Source: Tragulus kanchil (taxonomy: Eukaryota; Chordata; Mammalia; Artiodactyla; Tragulidae). From it: a DNA stretch of 64,000 nt. Shown here piece by piece: positions 1 to 11,736 of this stretch. How positions within the stretch are numbered: position 1 is the first letter of the stretch; the number at the start of each line of letters is the position of its first letter. The translations under genes and the position numbers were made by a program. The stretch is from contig JAIOJX010000005.1 of the NCBI GenBank assembly GCA_022376925.1, positions 15,838,501 to 15,902,500 of the forward strand, given 5' to 3'. The notes below the pieces were generated by a model, which did no database searches, was not told where the DNA came from, and worked only from the letters and a program-made list of their open reading frames with translations.

Positions 1-1981
1 TCAAATTATGACAATTAAAATGAGGGGGAAAAAAAGCAGCACACAAGACTCTCTGGAGTCTAGAAATTTGCTGTTTAGGAAATGTCAAAGAGATTCACAT
101 TTTTGTAGAAATTAATTTTGGTGGAAGATCGCCAGGAGAATAGTTGCAGTTTTGTTACCATCTATTTTATAATTAGTAAGATATTCTGATTTTACTATGG
201 ATTATTGGACAAGATCATTTCAAGTTAATTTTGAACAAAATAAGATTGCTCATATTCAGTCCAGTCACTATGGGTCATTGTCCAACCTTTATAGAGTTTC
301 AGTTTCTTAAATCTAATAAGTTCTCTTTAAAGGCAACTGAAGTAGATCTATTACTAAACCGATGATACTATACTTAATGATTACTCCATGCAGAAACAGA
401 GTACCCTCTTGGGGAAGTTAACAGTATCACTGTATCATTGATGTGAGCTGTGTTCAATGCTGTCTTTAAAAGTTATATCCTGTAGAAAAAAAAATATAGT
501 CGACACGGTATTAGGTTCACTTTCTAATTTATTCAGTGTAAATATTCTTTTTAAAGATTTTGAAATTTAGATAATACTTAATATTACTCCCAATCTTAAT
601 GACTAAGACTTAACTATAGATTATTTAAACTCTGGTTTAAATACTAACACAGATATTGGAGTCATGTAAAATAGAATACACATATTTCCTGTCTTGGGAA
701 CATTAAAATCTGAGATTTAGTGAATGGCACCTTTTTTTCTTTAGTTTAAAAGATTGTGCACATCTGTTATGAAAATTTTCAAAATATACAACAAAGATGA
801 AAGAATTTTAACAATGAGTATCTGTATTCCCACCACCTCTCAGCCTCTAACATTAGCTTTTTTACTCTCCTTTGTCATATATATCCACTGTTCCTTTGTA
901 TGATGAAGTTTTAATACACCGTGAATTCTCTAGTAGAATATAAGTACTTCATTCTCCAGTTGTTTGCTTAGATTGGTTGAACGGTTGTATTTTATGCAGA
1001 TAATTTGCATAGTCTTACCTCCTGGCTAAAGGAATGTCTTGACCCTTTGTTAAATTGGGGATTTGTTCCTTTCTGTGTTGCTGAGACCTTGTATGCATTC
1101 TGAGAGAGTCGGAGCTGCTTGAGAGTTCAAACTGAGACTACAGGGGCAAAGGCGGAGAAGGAAGAAAAGTGGTAAGTGAGTTCATTGGACTTTACTCCTG
1201 TTTAATCTGGGATGTGTGTATTCTCATTGCCTGTCCCGGCCCTATTGGCTGGGGCCTTGGGGCCATCTGAGGACTGGCAGCTCTGAAGTTTAATGTGTCT
1301 TTGGAGGAAATGGAAGGATGTAAACTTGGCAAGCCTTCTTGTTTTTGTTTTTTTCCTCCTGGAACCACTGGTTGCTTTTCTGGGTGTACTGTTGTGAGGG
1401 AGGACCTGGTCCAGATGGATCTCTTTGGAACAAGTATCAGAAAGGGGGCCTCCCTCTGTTCAATAAGGCAGAGCAGGTGAGACACAAGCAAAACCTCTGA
1501 AAGGTCAACTGAGGAGTTGATTGCTCCTGTTGGAAGCAGGTCTTTACACTTTTGGTTCTGCTCCCTGCTGTGAAGGAAATGTTCTTCCAGTTTAGCAGAT
1601 TTAATTGGCTTCATTGTGAGGACTGGACAGGCCTGCGGCATTTCCACTGGATTTCTCTTCAGCGCTATTACTGTCACTAAGTCTCTTAATTTAGATGTTT
1701 CATGGTCACTTGAGATAAAAATAGAAGCTTTTGATCACTCTTGCTTGGTGGGAACTGGTGGTACTTTTGACTGGGGCCCAGATTTCATTTCCCCGTATTG
1801 AATGACTGTTCCCAGACTGAGGAGGTGAATCTTAGCACCCTTTTCCAGAAAAAGGAACAGCACTATTTTAGGGCAAAATATTTCAAGATACTTTAAATTT
1901 TCATGTATATTTAAAATTTGCCGATACGAGTTTCCCTTTAAACTTCCTTGATGGTGTCTTCTGGGACTAACTGATGTGTAC
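1..1981. other. RNF144B intron, unique sequence, no gene recognised
   Basis: AT-rich non-coding sequence lying upstream of the first RNF144B exon visible in this window. No SINE or LINE was recognised and no open frame here resembles a known protein. The one exon-like spot is a purine-rich stretch at about 1084-1171 followed by a strong donor-like GGTAAGTGAG. The RNF144B start-codon exon is not found here, so this is inferred to be intron. Confidence 0.5.
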
Positions 1982-1984
1982 TGC

Positions 1985-2186
1985 GTGCTAAGTTGCTTCA
2001 GTCATGTCTGACTCTTTGTGACCCTATGGAGTATATAGCCTGCCAGGCTCCTCTGTCCATAGGATTCTCCAGGCAAGAATTTTGGAGTGGGTCGCCATGC
2101 CCTCTTCCAGGGGATCTTCCTGATCCAGGGATCAAACCCACACATTGGCAGGTAGGTTCTTTACCACTGAGCCACCAGGGAAGCCC
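1985..2186 (-). repeat. Bov-tA SINE, minus orientation
   Basis: The Bov-A body is read in reverse (AGTTGCTTCAGTCATGTCTG through CTCCTCTGTCCAT and CAGGCAAGAAT). It ends in the reversed tRNA-Glu head GAGCCACCAGGGAAGCCC. This is a nearly full-length ruminant SINE in the intron, and the open frames across it are repeat shadows. Confidence 0.93.
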
Positions 2187-2404
2187 ATATACATATTTAT
2201 GTACGCGTATATGTATGTACGGAATGAGAGGAATGAACACAGCCATATTAAGCCAGCAAGAGGCGTTAGGGAAAGCTAGTTCTTTGCTGTTTCATTAGTA
2301 GTATTATTGCTATTTTAAATTAGGATATTTATAGACATGCTGAACTACTGAAGAAGCACTCAGATAGGGAATAGTTCAAGACACAAGAAAGAATAGATCA
2401 TCAG

Positions 2405-2847
2405 TGTTAGGTTTATGGGCTATTAAAGGGTTAATATACGGCCCTAAAGGGTCAGCATCATAGGGCCGGTTGCTGATCTGCTGGTGCCTGGGAGTCTCTC
2501 AAGGCCGGCAATAAAGAGCTCACCTTGACCATGAAGATTGTCCACCAGGTGTAGAAAGTAACAAGAACTGCACACCCCCATGCCCACAGACAACTCAAGG
2601 ACAGCCGACTCATCACTAATTTCCTGCTTAGTTTAAACAAAGACTTTGTTTCTGCGCCTACTCTGAGAAACCCCCTCCCCTTTCTTTTCTTTCCCTTTCT
2701 CCTCCCAAATAAAACCTCCTCGTCCCATCTCCAGGGTGCGACTTCACTGACCCACCTCTTGGACCTGTGGATCTCGCCCAGGAACTCTTCCCAAATAGGC
2801 TCTTTCCCTAACAGCTTGCGGTCCGTCGTGTCTTTGCGATTCTTACA
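2405..2847 (+). mobile_element. Probable solo LTR of an endogenous retrovirus
   Basis: A block of about 443 bp begins with TG and ends with CA (TCTTACA). Near its 3' part it carries a pyrimidine-rich tract followed by AATAAA at about 2708-2713, and then a short U5-like segment. This is the U3-R-U5 layout of an old retroviral LTR. No gag, pol or env sequence flanks it, so it would be a solo LTR. ATCA occurs on both sides (ATCAG before, ATCAA after), a weak match to a 4-5 bp target duplication. The family is not assigned, and the boundaries are inferred from TG...CA and the possible TSD only. Confidence 0.58.
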
Positions 2848-3289
2848 ATCAAAAGGGTAAATTTCCTGAAAGGAAGCAGGAAATGGAAACTAGAAAATGG
2901 TCGAGTTGGCCCTGGAAGGTGGTTTTGGTGCCTGTGTGTCGAAGGAGAAAACCCGAAGGTTGCAGGTGGGTAGGTTTATATTTTAGACATGGGAGCTGAT
3001 TTCAGCAAAGCTGCTGGGCGGTAGATTCTTGCTTCCAGCTCCCACAGATGTCTGAGTATCCACCATGTGCCACGTGCTGTGTTGGATACTTCAGAGGATA
3101 TGAAGAGACATAACATATGATCCAGACCGTGAAGGAACCCGTGGGTGACTGGCGAGACCTGCAGGTTCACAGTCTCCTGCAATGCAGGGTGATGCAAGTT
3201 TCCATGTACAACACACTTTAATTGTTAGCATCTGGGTTACCTAAGATGTTGATGGGATTATTAGCAAGTAGGGAGTGTTGACTAAAAAA
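2848..3289. other. Intron, nothing recognised
   Basis: Unique-looking non-coding sequence between the LTR and the next repeat. I see no exon, RNA gene or known repeat. Confidence 0.4.
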
Positions 3290-3890
3290 GATGAACAGCT
3301 TGAGAGTTGTGGGTTAAGTTTTATTTGGGGAATAATTAGGACTGCAGCCCGGGAGGCAGCACCTCAGATAACTCTGAGACTGCTCCGAAGAGGCAGGGGG
3401 GAAACTCAATATAAGGATTTTGGTGTGGGGGAGTCCAAATGCTATTAAACAAAGGGTTTTTCAAAGGCTTTTGTTTTACAAATGGCTTGTGCCTGTCATG
3501 AGGGTGTGATATCTTCATGAAGGATTTTAGTGCTTTTGTAATTGTGAGGAGATGCAAGGATTGAGATGATAAAAGCTGTTTCTAAAAGTCATTTACCTAT
3601 CTAAAGACCTGCTCCACTGGAATCCCCGAAGCACTAAGTGCCTTGCCCCCATGATTTCCTTCAGGGGGTGTTCAAAAACCAGCAGCTCCTAAGGCACAGT
3701 GTTCCATCTCTGCAGAGGCAGGTGGCAAATGCCCTTGTCCATTCGTTATCGTTGACAGGAGGAAAGGCCAAGTCTTCTGGAGAACTGAGGAAGAGGAGGT
3801 GGTCCTATAGTTTATAAAATCCTCTTTGGAGGGTCTTATGTTCTGGTGTCTTCTCAAGGGAAAATGCCATACCACCAGCCACACTTTGGT
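3290..3890. repeat. Probable old interspersed repeat, LTR-like, family not assigned
   Basis: The stretch starting GGTTAAGTTTTATTTGGGG and running through ACTGCAGCCCGGGAGGCAGC is familiar from dispersed artiodactyl copies. The recognition is from memory of repeated sequence and not from a diagnostic domain. I cannot set precise ends or a family, and it could be unique intron. Confidence 0.35.
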
Positions 3891-4110
3891 TGAGAATCAC
3901 CCTGTTCCGTACCTTCTCATGAATCTATATGGGTTCCTTTTGGAGGGGAAAATAATTTGAACCCCACTACTGAGATATTTTAAAATCATTTTTTATTTTA
4001 GCCTCACTTAAACTTGTATGAATATATCAGTCTAAGCACATTTAGACTTGTATCTCTTAAACAACAAGAGCATCAAAATAAATGCATAAGCTGAATATGA
4101 ATTCAAATTA

Positions 4111-4190
4111 CTGTTGTTCATTGCTAAGTCGTGTCCAAGTCCTTGTACTGCCTTGGACTGCAGCACACTGGGCTTCCCTGTCCTTCACTG
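4111..4190 (-). repeat. Bov-A2/BovB-related fragment
   Basis: A short degraded match to the Bov-A unit (GTTGTTCATTGCTAAGTCGT, then ACTGCAGCACACTGGGCTTC). It stops at the left edge of the first tandem duplication. Confidence 0.7.
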
Positions 4191-4195
4191 TCTTT

Positions 4196-6400
4196 ATAGA
4201 CCAATAACATGTAAGTTAGCATTAACTTTAATGTGAAAGACAGTGTTTAGTTTCCACTAAATCACTTTTAGCAGTTAGGCTCTGAGTTTGATGTGTTCCA
4301 GTTAACAAGAGGCAATTCATTGATCTTGCCACTTTTCTGTGTCAGAATCACTAAAAACTCTTGATTGGTACAGCTTCCCCTTTGTCCAGATACCTCTTCA
4401 ATTTTTTTTTTTTTAATCTGCTCATGACAAAGTATGCCTACTTGGAAAAATAGGACTGTACACAAACACCAGTGTGAGCACTGAGCTTAAGTAGAAATGG
4501 TGCGCTCTGCTTTTATATCATGAAATAAACATAAAATGGGGGAAAAAACTTTTGCCATAGAGAACTTAGCTTCCAAGAATGCACCCTTGGACACAGTTTG
4601 AAAAATAACTATTGTTAGTTCCACACCACGATGCCACTAGAGCGGACAGGCTGGGCATCACATCAGACTGGGGTCAAAGACAAAGCTTTCTCAAGTCAGA
4701 GAAGCTTAAGATGAGGAATGTAAAACTACAGTCTCTTGTTTGATTTGGGGCTTCTTTATGGTCTCCTGGTATCAGGTTTTCCTGTCAGTCTTCTTATGGC
4801 CTGTGTGATTGGTCAAGGGGTATGAAGGTGATCCCTATCACTAGGAATATCACATTTGTGAGAAGTCAAGATTTCTGAAAGGGGGTTTTTTAAGAAAAAG
4901 TTTTAGGATCATGCTATATCAGGAAACGGTATACTGCTTAGCTATGGGTTGTAGATTTATTTGAATGTGTTTGAACCATTGTATGTTTCTAAGCCAAGAT
5001 GCCCTGGGTGTTAAAAGACCTGAATTAGGAGAGATACCATCTTGAGTTTACTAATAATTTAAGTCAACAGCATCCCACAAAGAAGGCTTTTGTTCTTGGA
5101 TCCTGTACAGACATCGTAGTCTGAACTGAAGTAAACAGAATATTGGCTTCAATAAGAGATATTATTTAGAACACATTTGAGACTTTGTGATGTAATTGTA
5201 TCCTGAGGCTGAGAAGTGTTAGTCTTCATTTTATTAAATAGCCATTTTAGTGTACAGTCTTTGTAAAAACAAAATGAATACTTAAGGCAATAGACCAATA
5301 ACATGTAAGTTAGCATTAACTTTAATGTGAAAGACAGTGTTTAGTTTCCACTAAATCACTTTTAGCAGTTAGGCTCTGAGTTTGATGTGTTCCAGTTAAC
5401 AAGAGGCAATTCATTGATCTTGCCACTTTTCTGTGTCAGAATCACTAAAAACTCTTGATTGGTACAGCTTCCCCTTTGTCCAGATACCTCTTCAATTTTT
5501 TTTTTTTTTTAATCTGCTCATGACAAAGTATGCCTACTTGGAAAAATAGGACTGTACACAAACACCAGTGTGAGCACTGAGCTTAAGTAGAAATGGTGCG
5601 CTCTGCTTTTATATCATGAAATAAACATAAAATGGGGGAAAAAACTTTTGCCATAGAGAACTTAGCTTCCAAGAATGCACCCTTGGACACAGTTTGAAAA
5701 ATAACTATTGTTAGTTCCACACCACGATGCCACTAGAGCGGACAGGCTGGGCATCACATCAGACTGGGGTCAAAGACAAAGCTTTCTCAAGTCAGAGAAG
5801 CTTAAGATGAGGAATGTAAAACTACAGTCTCTTGTTTGATTTGGGGCTTCTTTATGGTCTCCTGGTATCAGGTTTTCCTGTCAGTCTTCTTATGGCCTGT
5901 GTGATTGGTCAAGGGGTATGAAGGTGATCCCTATCACTAGGAATATCACATTTGTGAGAAGTCAAGATTTCTGAAAGGGGTTTTATAAGAAAAAAAGTTT
6001 TAGGATCATGCTATATCAGGAAACGGTATACTGCTTAGCTATGGGTTGTAGATTTATTTGAATGTGTTTGAACCATTGTATGTTTCTAAGCCAAGATGCC
6101 CTGGGTGTTAAAAGACCTGAATTAGGAGAGATACCATCTTGAGTTTACTAATAATTTAAGTCAACAGCATCCCACAAAGAAGGCTTTTGTTCTTGGATCC
6201 TGTACAGACATCGTAGTCTGAACTGAAGTAAACAGAATATTGGCTTCAATAAGAGATATTATTTAGAACACATTTGAGACTTTGTGATGTAATTGTATCC
6301 TGAGGCTGAGAAGTGTTAGTCTTCATTTTATTAAATAGCCATTTTAGTGTACAGTCTTGTACCAGGAATGATAAAAAACAAAATGAATACTTAAGGCAAG
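4196..6400 (+). repeat. Tandem duplication 1 (4196-5289 / 5290-6400)
   Basis: Two direct, adjacent copies with an offset of about 1094 bases. Both start ATAGACCAATAACATG. They are near identical inside, differing in poly-T length and a small indel around 4881 versus 5978. The right end of copy 1 lacks about 13 bases present in copy 2 (near 6361-6373). Content is unique intron. Most likely an assembly overlap. Confidence 0.95.
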
Positions 6401-6710
6401 TCCAAATTTTGGCCTTAAAGACTTTCCCTTCATCACCTTTTATCCCAGCCATGGCTGAGTGAGGGATGGGAGATTCTAGGTCAATAGGTCACCAGCTTGG
6501 TTTCAAGCCATGGGGATTGCCAGCCCTCCTTGGCCCTTAGAACCCCAGCCCCTGCATCTGGAGGTGTCCAGGATCCTCGAGACCAATTTAAATGTTCAAT
6601 TAATGGCACTTGTTGCCTCTTTTCTCCCAGCAAGTCCCATTACACGTTAACCTCCCTTCCGCACCCTCTTGGAATATCACATCTCTCTCTGTTTTTTTAT
6701 TCAATGAATG

Positions 6711-6977
6711 TATTTATTTTTGGCTTTGCTGAGTCTTCATTGCTGCCCGAGGGCTTTCACGAGTTGCAGCGAGCAGGGCCTCCTCTCTGGTTGTGGTGGT
6801 CGGGCTTCCATTGTTGTGGCTTCTCTTGCTGTAGAGGATGGGCTCTAGAGCACAGGCTCGATAGTTGACAAGCTTAGTTGCCCTGCAGCTTGTGAGATCT
6901 TCCCAGACCAGGGATCCAGCCCACATCCCCGGCATTGGCAGGCAGATTCTTAACCACTGGACCGCCAGAGAAGTCCA
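6711..6977 (-). repeat. CHR-2-type tRNA-Glu SINE, minus orientation
   Basis: Begins with the reversed A-rich tail (TATTTATTTTTGGCTTTGCT) and runs through CTCTAGAGCACAGGCTCGAT. It ends with the reversed tRNA head (AACCACTGGACCGCCAGAGAAGTCC). Substitutions throughout indicate an older copy. Confidence 0.9.
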
Positions 6978-7350
6978 GGGTCACATCTCTTTTGGGACAT
7001 GCATTTCTGTATGCCTTCCTAGAGTTCAGAGACACCTGGTCCGTTCTGTTCTTTACATGTGCTGCCTCTTTCACTTTTCATGTGTTTATTCTCATGGAGG
7101 ACTCTCCATTTCCCTGAGAGTAGGCCAGGCAGGTGGTACTGTACCATTTTGTAATTGTGAGTGCTACAGCTAGAGAGGTTAATGACTTGCCCAAAATGCA
7201 GAGGAGACTTTAGAGCTGGTACTTCAATCTTGAAATTTTGAATACAGTTCCATCAGTGTTTCGTGGTAATACGTTTTTTTCTTAGAAGAAAAACCTTTAA
7301 GAAATATACAATCTGGTGACAAGAGAATGAGCAGTTGTGCAATGTATGTG
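6978..7350. other. Intron, nothing recognised
   Basis: Non-coding sequence with no repeat or exon that I can support. Confidence 0.4.
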
Positions 7351-7352
7351 GT

Positions 7353-7390
7353 TATATATATATATATATACACACATACACACACATACT
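7353..7390. repeat. (TA)n/(CA)n microsatellite
   Basis: A run of TA dinucleotides passes directly into CA/CACATA units. This is a compound simple repeat and likely polymorphic. Confidence 0.9.
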
Positions 7391-8290
7391 GTAATTCTCA
7401 TGATGGATACATAGCTTTGTCTGACTGTTTTAGCTCTTTTTGCCTTGTCTACCTAATAGATAAGGGCACCTCATGAAGAATGCCCTTTAATAAATTGGAA
7501 AATAACATCCTTGAAAGGGACCTAGAAGAAACCCCTTTATGGAATGACTCCATTGTACATAATTTATACACTTTCATTGTTGGAACAGATAGGTCATCTG
7601 GTTCAACAGGTGTTTGATGATTAAATCCTTGATCCATCCCATCTGAATGGAATGATTTTGAGAAACAACCGTATTATTAGACATGATCTTAATGGCCTGA
7701 AGACGTTTCTGTGTTCAATTAAACTAAGTTAAATGTTGATGATTTAAATGAAGAAATTGTGTCTTTCCTGGTTCATCAGGTTTTTGAAAGGTTTGATTTT
7801 TTGAAAACATTTTTCCTGAAACTGTATGAGCTCTTACGATACTTGCCTATTTAGACATCTGTTTAATGCTATTGTTCAGTGGAAGGTGATTTTTTTAATG
7901 TGGCTAAATGATGGTAGTTTTCTTTTTCCTTTGTTTCTCTGTTTTTATTTACAGGCTTGATGCCATTTCTCCCAGAATCGTTAACTACTTTACGTAGGTT
8001 TGGTTTGTATAATGTGCTCAGGAGTTCATGTGAATACTTTTGGTTCTTTTCTGCTTTAGCCAGAGGTGGTAAAGAAGAGAGAGGGTTTGAGATTAAATCT
8101 TAGTGAATGCTAATGGAAGACATATAATGAACCTAAGGTACTTGAAAATTCAGTAGGGCTGGTTGTTTCCCTCTTTGCCTTGAAAAGAAGTCCCCATAGT
8201 GATCGGGTGTCTAGTGTCTGTGCTGAAGCATTACTTAGCAATTTGCACTTACAAGTCTCTGTCCTGAGATAGTGTTTCTTAGAATTTTTT
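7391..8290. other. Intron, nothing recognised
   Basis: AT-rich unique sequence. Only short chance open frames occur, with no splice-flanked segment resembling RNF144B. Confidence 0.4.
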
Positions 8291-8304
8291 AAAAAAGGGT
8301 CATA

Positions 8305-8630
8305 GGGCTTCCCTGGTGGTCCAGTGGGTAAGGACACCGCCTTGCAGTGCAAGGGGCGCCGGTTCGATCCCTGGCCTGGGAAGATCCCACGTGCCGTGGA
8401 GCGGCTGGACCCATGTGTCCAATTACCGAGCCGGAGCTCTGGAGCGCATGCGCCCAGAGCCGGCGCTCTGCGACAACAGAGGCCACCGCGATGGGAGGCC
8501 CACACGGGCCAAAGAACAAAGATGAATGAAAATAGACAAATGAAAGACCAATAGAAGTGGTCCGCCCACCCCCTACCTCCCCACCCCACCCCCCACCAAA
8601 ATAAATAAGTAAATAAATCTTTAAAAAAAA
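8305..8630 (+). repeat. Young tRNA-Glu SINE (GTCCAATTA subfamily, type-B tail) with perfect TSD
   Basis: Full-length element: head GGGCTTCCCTGGTGGTCC, A/B-box region GGTTCGATCCCTGG, the body with GTCCAATTACCGAGCCGG, and the type-B tail (AGAAGTGG, C-rich run, AAATAAATAAAT). A perfect 14-bp target-site duplication, AAAAAAGGGTCATA, flanks it at 8291-8304 and 8631-8644. Many CpG sites are still intact, which together with the perfect TSD argues for a recent insertion. Confidence 0.95.
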
Positions 8631-8644
8631 AAAAAAGGGTCATA

Positions 8645-9263
8645 TTCCTTCATACGGTAGTCAGTGTATACAGCTCTAACTTATCTCCTCAAAGGAAAGA
8701 TCAGATAACATCATGGTCAGGAGAGACTTCATGGGAACCTTCACAATTCATTGGGTTTGTGCATTGCAATTGCAGCATTCCTAAGAACATTGCCTTAGCA
8801 AATAGAAATCCATTATAAACTCTTGGGAAAGCTTAGATTTCGGCTCTACACATGTACAGTATAAGTTAAAATGAGTGTTTTTCCCTTTAATAATACAGTC
8901 TCTTTAGTTCCTGTGTAAATCTTTTTTATAGATGTTAATAGTTCTACAGAGAGGCTTGAATAGAGGTGCGTGGTGTTCTGTGATAACTATCTGCTCTGTT
9001 TATGGAACGTCTCTAACACAAGTGGTTTAACTGGTTTCCTGAAGGGAGCGGAGAAAGAATAATCTCAGAAGGCTGAAGGATTGACATTTGTCCACCAAGC
9101 TTCTGAAAGTCTAAGACCAGGTGAAAAGCAGTAGGCATATGACTAAGTATGCTGCATTTTGCACATTTCCAGAGAACTTTCATGTACAAAATTTTAAGTT
9201 TGTGTGTATGAGCATTTTAAACCCTGGGAGATAGTCATAAGAGATATTGCTATCTCCATTTTA
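8645..9263. other. Intron, nothing recognised
   Basis: Unique non-coding sequence with no supported feature. Confidence 0.4.
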
Positions 9264-9779
9264 AAAATGGAGTGGGAAAAATTTAGACAGTAGCATGGAA
9301 ACTGCTATAAATTACCATCTGTAAAACAGCTAACTTAGGACTTCCCTGGTGGTCCAGTGGGTAAGGACACCAGCTTGCTGTGCAAGGGGCGCCAGTTGAA
9401 TCCAGGCCTGGGAGGATCCCCGGTGCTGTGGAGCAGCTGGATAGAGCTTTGGAGTGCGTGCGCTCTGCAGCTAGAGAGGCCACTGCGGTGGGAGGCCCAC
9501 ACAGGCCAAAGAACAAAGATGAATAAATGAAAGACCAGTAGAAGTGGGCCCCCTACCCACCCACCCCCCCAAAAAAAACCCAGCTAATTTGCTGTATGCT
9601 GTAGAGAGCTCAAACAGGTGCTCTCTGACAACCTAGAGAGGTGAGATGTGGTGGGAGGTGGGAGGGGGGTCAAGAGGGAGAGGCATATGTATCCCTATGA
9701 CTGATTCATGTTGATGGATGGCAGAAACCCTCACAATATTATAAAGCAATTATCCTCCAATTAAACATTTTAAAAAATG
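9264..9779 (+). mobile_element. L1 3' end (plus), interrupted by a SINE
   Basis: The left part 9264-9336 (ATTTAGACAGTAGCATGG ... ATAAATTACCATCTGTAAAA) and the right part from 9581 (AATTTGCTGTATGCTGTAG ... GATTCATGTTGATGGATGGC ... CAATTATCCTCCAATTAAAC) together match the ruminant L1 3' UTR. The SINE at 9337-9580 separates them. No ORF2 coding sequence is retained. Confidence 0.85.
9337..9580 (+). repeat. tRNA-Glu SINE (GTCCAATTA subfamily relative, type-B tail) inside an L1
   Basis: Head ACTTCCCTGGTGGTCCAGTG, then GTGCAAGGGGCGCCAG, and the type-B tail (AGACCAGTAGAAGTGGGC, C-rich run, A-run). The middle carries an internal deletion, so the GTCCAATTACCGAG block is missing. The TSD is CAGCTAACTT at 9327-9336 and CAGCTAATTT at 9581-9590, one mismatch in ten. 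Confidence 0.9.
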
Positions 9780-11736
9780 AAAGAGGGAAAGTCTGGCTCA
9801 GGGTTTAGGTAATGTTCCCATTGTCACCTGATAGAGTGGCACTGAGGCTAGAGCCCAGATGTTAGGATTTGACGTTTGTTATACTGTTCACGTTGTTTTT
9901 CTCAAATGTCTTCCCCTTGAGCCTAGAGACCATACATATTCACTCTTTCAAGTTCAGTTTCAAGTGGCAGCAGGGATCTATGTGGCAGATGGAAGGTCGA
10001 GAGGTCCTCAGGAGCAGAGCTGAGTGGACAAGGCTCTGCGTTATTTACTCACGTGTCCCTTAGTGTGACGTTGTTTTTCCTGAGCTGCCTATACCCTTCC
10101 TCTTGAGTTTTGCCTGTGCACTGAAATTCTTCCCCGTGCTTTCTTGCCTACTGCTTTCTCAACTTATTCTTCCTCATACTGGAGCCCATATTTGGCACGG
10201 TAACCCCAAGAGCAAGTGAATGTTCACTCTTATCTTGAGCAAGAACGTAAAAATTAAACTATTATATCTATATGTGGTCAATTGTAGGGAAAAATTACTT
10301 AAGAGGACTCTGCTCCCAGAGATTGTCTATTCTCCAATTCATGCTAAATCATCTTTCATCTTCCACTTCATACTAAATCATAAGCATTGTCCCATTGTCT
10401 ATAAACATTATTTGTATGTATTTTTCTCCATTCCTCAGCATTCAGTTACATGAGTTTAGCACAATTTATTGATGAATTTTTCTATTTTGGATATTTAGGT
10501 TATTTTCTAGTTTTTTTTTCTGTGATAAAAAAGATGTACTCTTTGGAGCCGGAATTTTAAATATTTAGAGAGTTAAACATTTGGTTTAAATGCTTTGCCT
10601 TAGTCATTAATTCTTGACATTGTAACAAAGATGAATAAATGAAAGACCAGTAGAAGTGGGCCCTACCCACCCACCCCCAAAAACCCAGCTAATTTGCTGT
10701 ATGCTGTAGAGAGCTCAAACAGGTGCTCTCTGACAACCTAGAGAGGTGAGATGTGGTGGGAGGTGGGAGGGGGGTCAAGAGGGAGAGGCATATGTATCCC
10801 TATGACTGATTCATGTTGATGGATGGCAGAAACCCTCACAATATTATAAAGCAATTATCCTCCAATTAAACATTTTAAAAAATGAAAGAGGGAAAGTCTG
10901 GCTCAGGGTTTAGGTAATGTTCCCATTGTCACCTGATAGAGTGGCACTGAGGCTAGAGCCCAGATGTTAGGATTTGACGTTTGTTATACTGTTCACGTTG
11001 TTTTTCTCAAATGTCTTCCCCTTGAGCCTAGAGACCATACATATTCACTCTTTCAAGTTCAGTTTCAAGTGGCAGCAGGGATCTATGTGGCAGATGGAAG
11101 GTCGAGAGGTCCTCAGGAGCAGAGCTGAGTGGACAAGGCTCTGCGTTATTTACTCACGTGTCCCTTAGTGTGACGTTGTTTTTCCTGAGCTGCCTATACC
11201 CTTCCTCTTGAGTTTTGCCTGTGCACTGAAATTCTTCCCCGTGCTTTCTTGCCTACTGCTTTCTCAACTTATTCTTCCTCATACTGGAGCCCATATTTGG
11301 CACGGTAACCCCAAGAGCAAGTGAATGTTCACTCTTATCTTGAGCAAGAACGTAAAAATTAAACTATTATATCTATATGTGGTCAATTGTAGGGAAAAAT
11401 TACTTAAGAGGACTCTGCTCCCAGAGATTGTCTATTCTCCAATTCATGCTAAATCATCTTTCATCTTCCACTTCATACTAAATCATAAGCATTGTCCCAT
11501 TGTCTATAAACATTATTTGTATGTATTTTTCTCCATTCCTCAGCATTCAGTTACATGAGTTTAGCACAATTTATTGATGAATTTTTCTATTTTGGATATT
11601 TAGGTTATTTTCTAGTTTTTTTTTCTGTGATAAAAAAGATGTACTCTTTGGAGCCGGGAATTTTTAAATATTTAGAGAGTTAAACATTTGGTTTAAATGC
11701 TTTGCCTTAGTCATTAATTCATTTGTACATTGTAAC
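9512..11736 (+). repeat. Tandem duplication 2 (9512-10623 / 10624-11736)
   Basis: Direct copies with an offset of about 1112 bases, starting AACAAAGATGAATAAATG. Copy 2 begins abruptly in mid-SINE with no SINE head. It also shows shortened homopolymers at its left edge, and the right edge of copy 1 is corrupted (CATTAATTCTTGAC against CATTAATTCATTTG). The second copy of the L1 3' end lies at about 10680-10891. Most likely an assembly overlap. Confidence 0.95.

Noticed and set aside
1295..1480. Possible start-codon exon of RNF144B
   Set aside because: The frame does not resemble the RNF144B N-terminus or contain the first RING1 CxxC pair. No such sequence is found before 12551.
4196..6400. A regular repeat system, such as a satellite or a spaced array
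   Set aside because: Each duplicated unit has different content and occurs only as a pair (or as short triples where overlaps chain). The shared property is length alone, which points to assembly and not to a repeat family.
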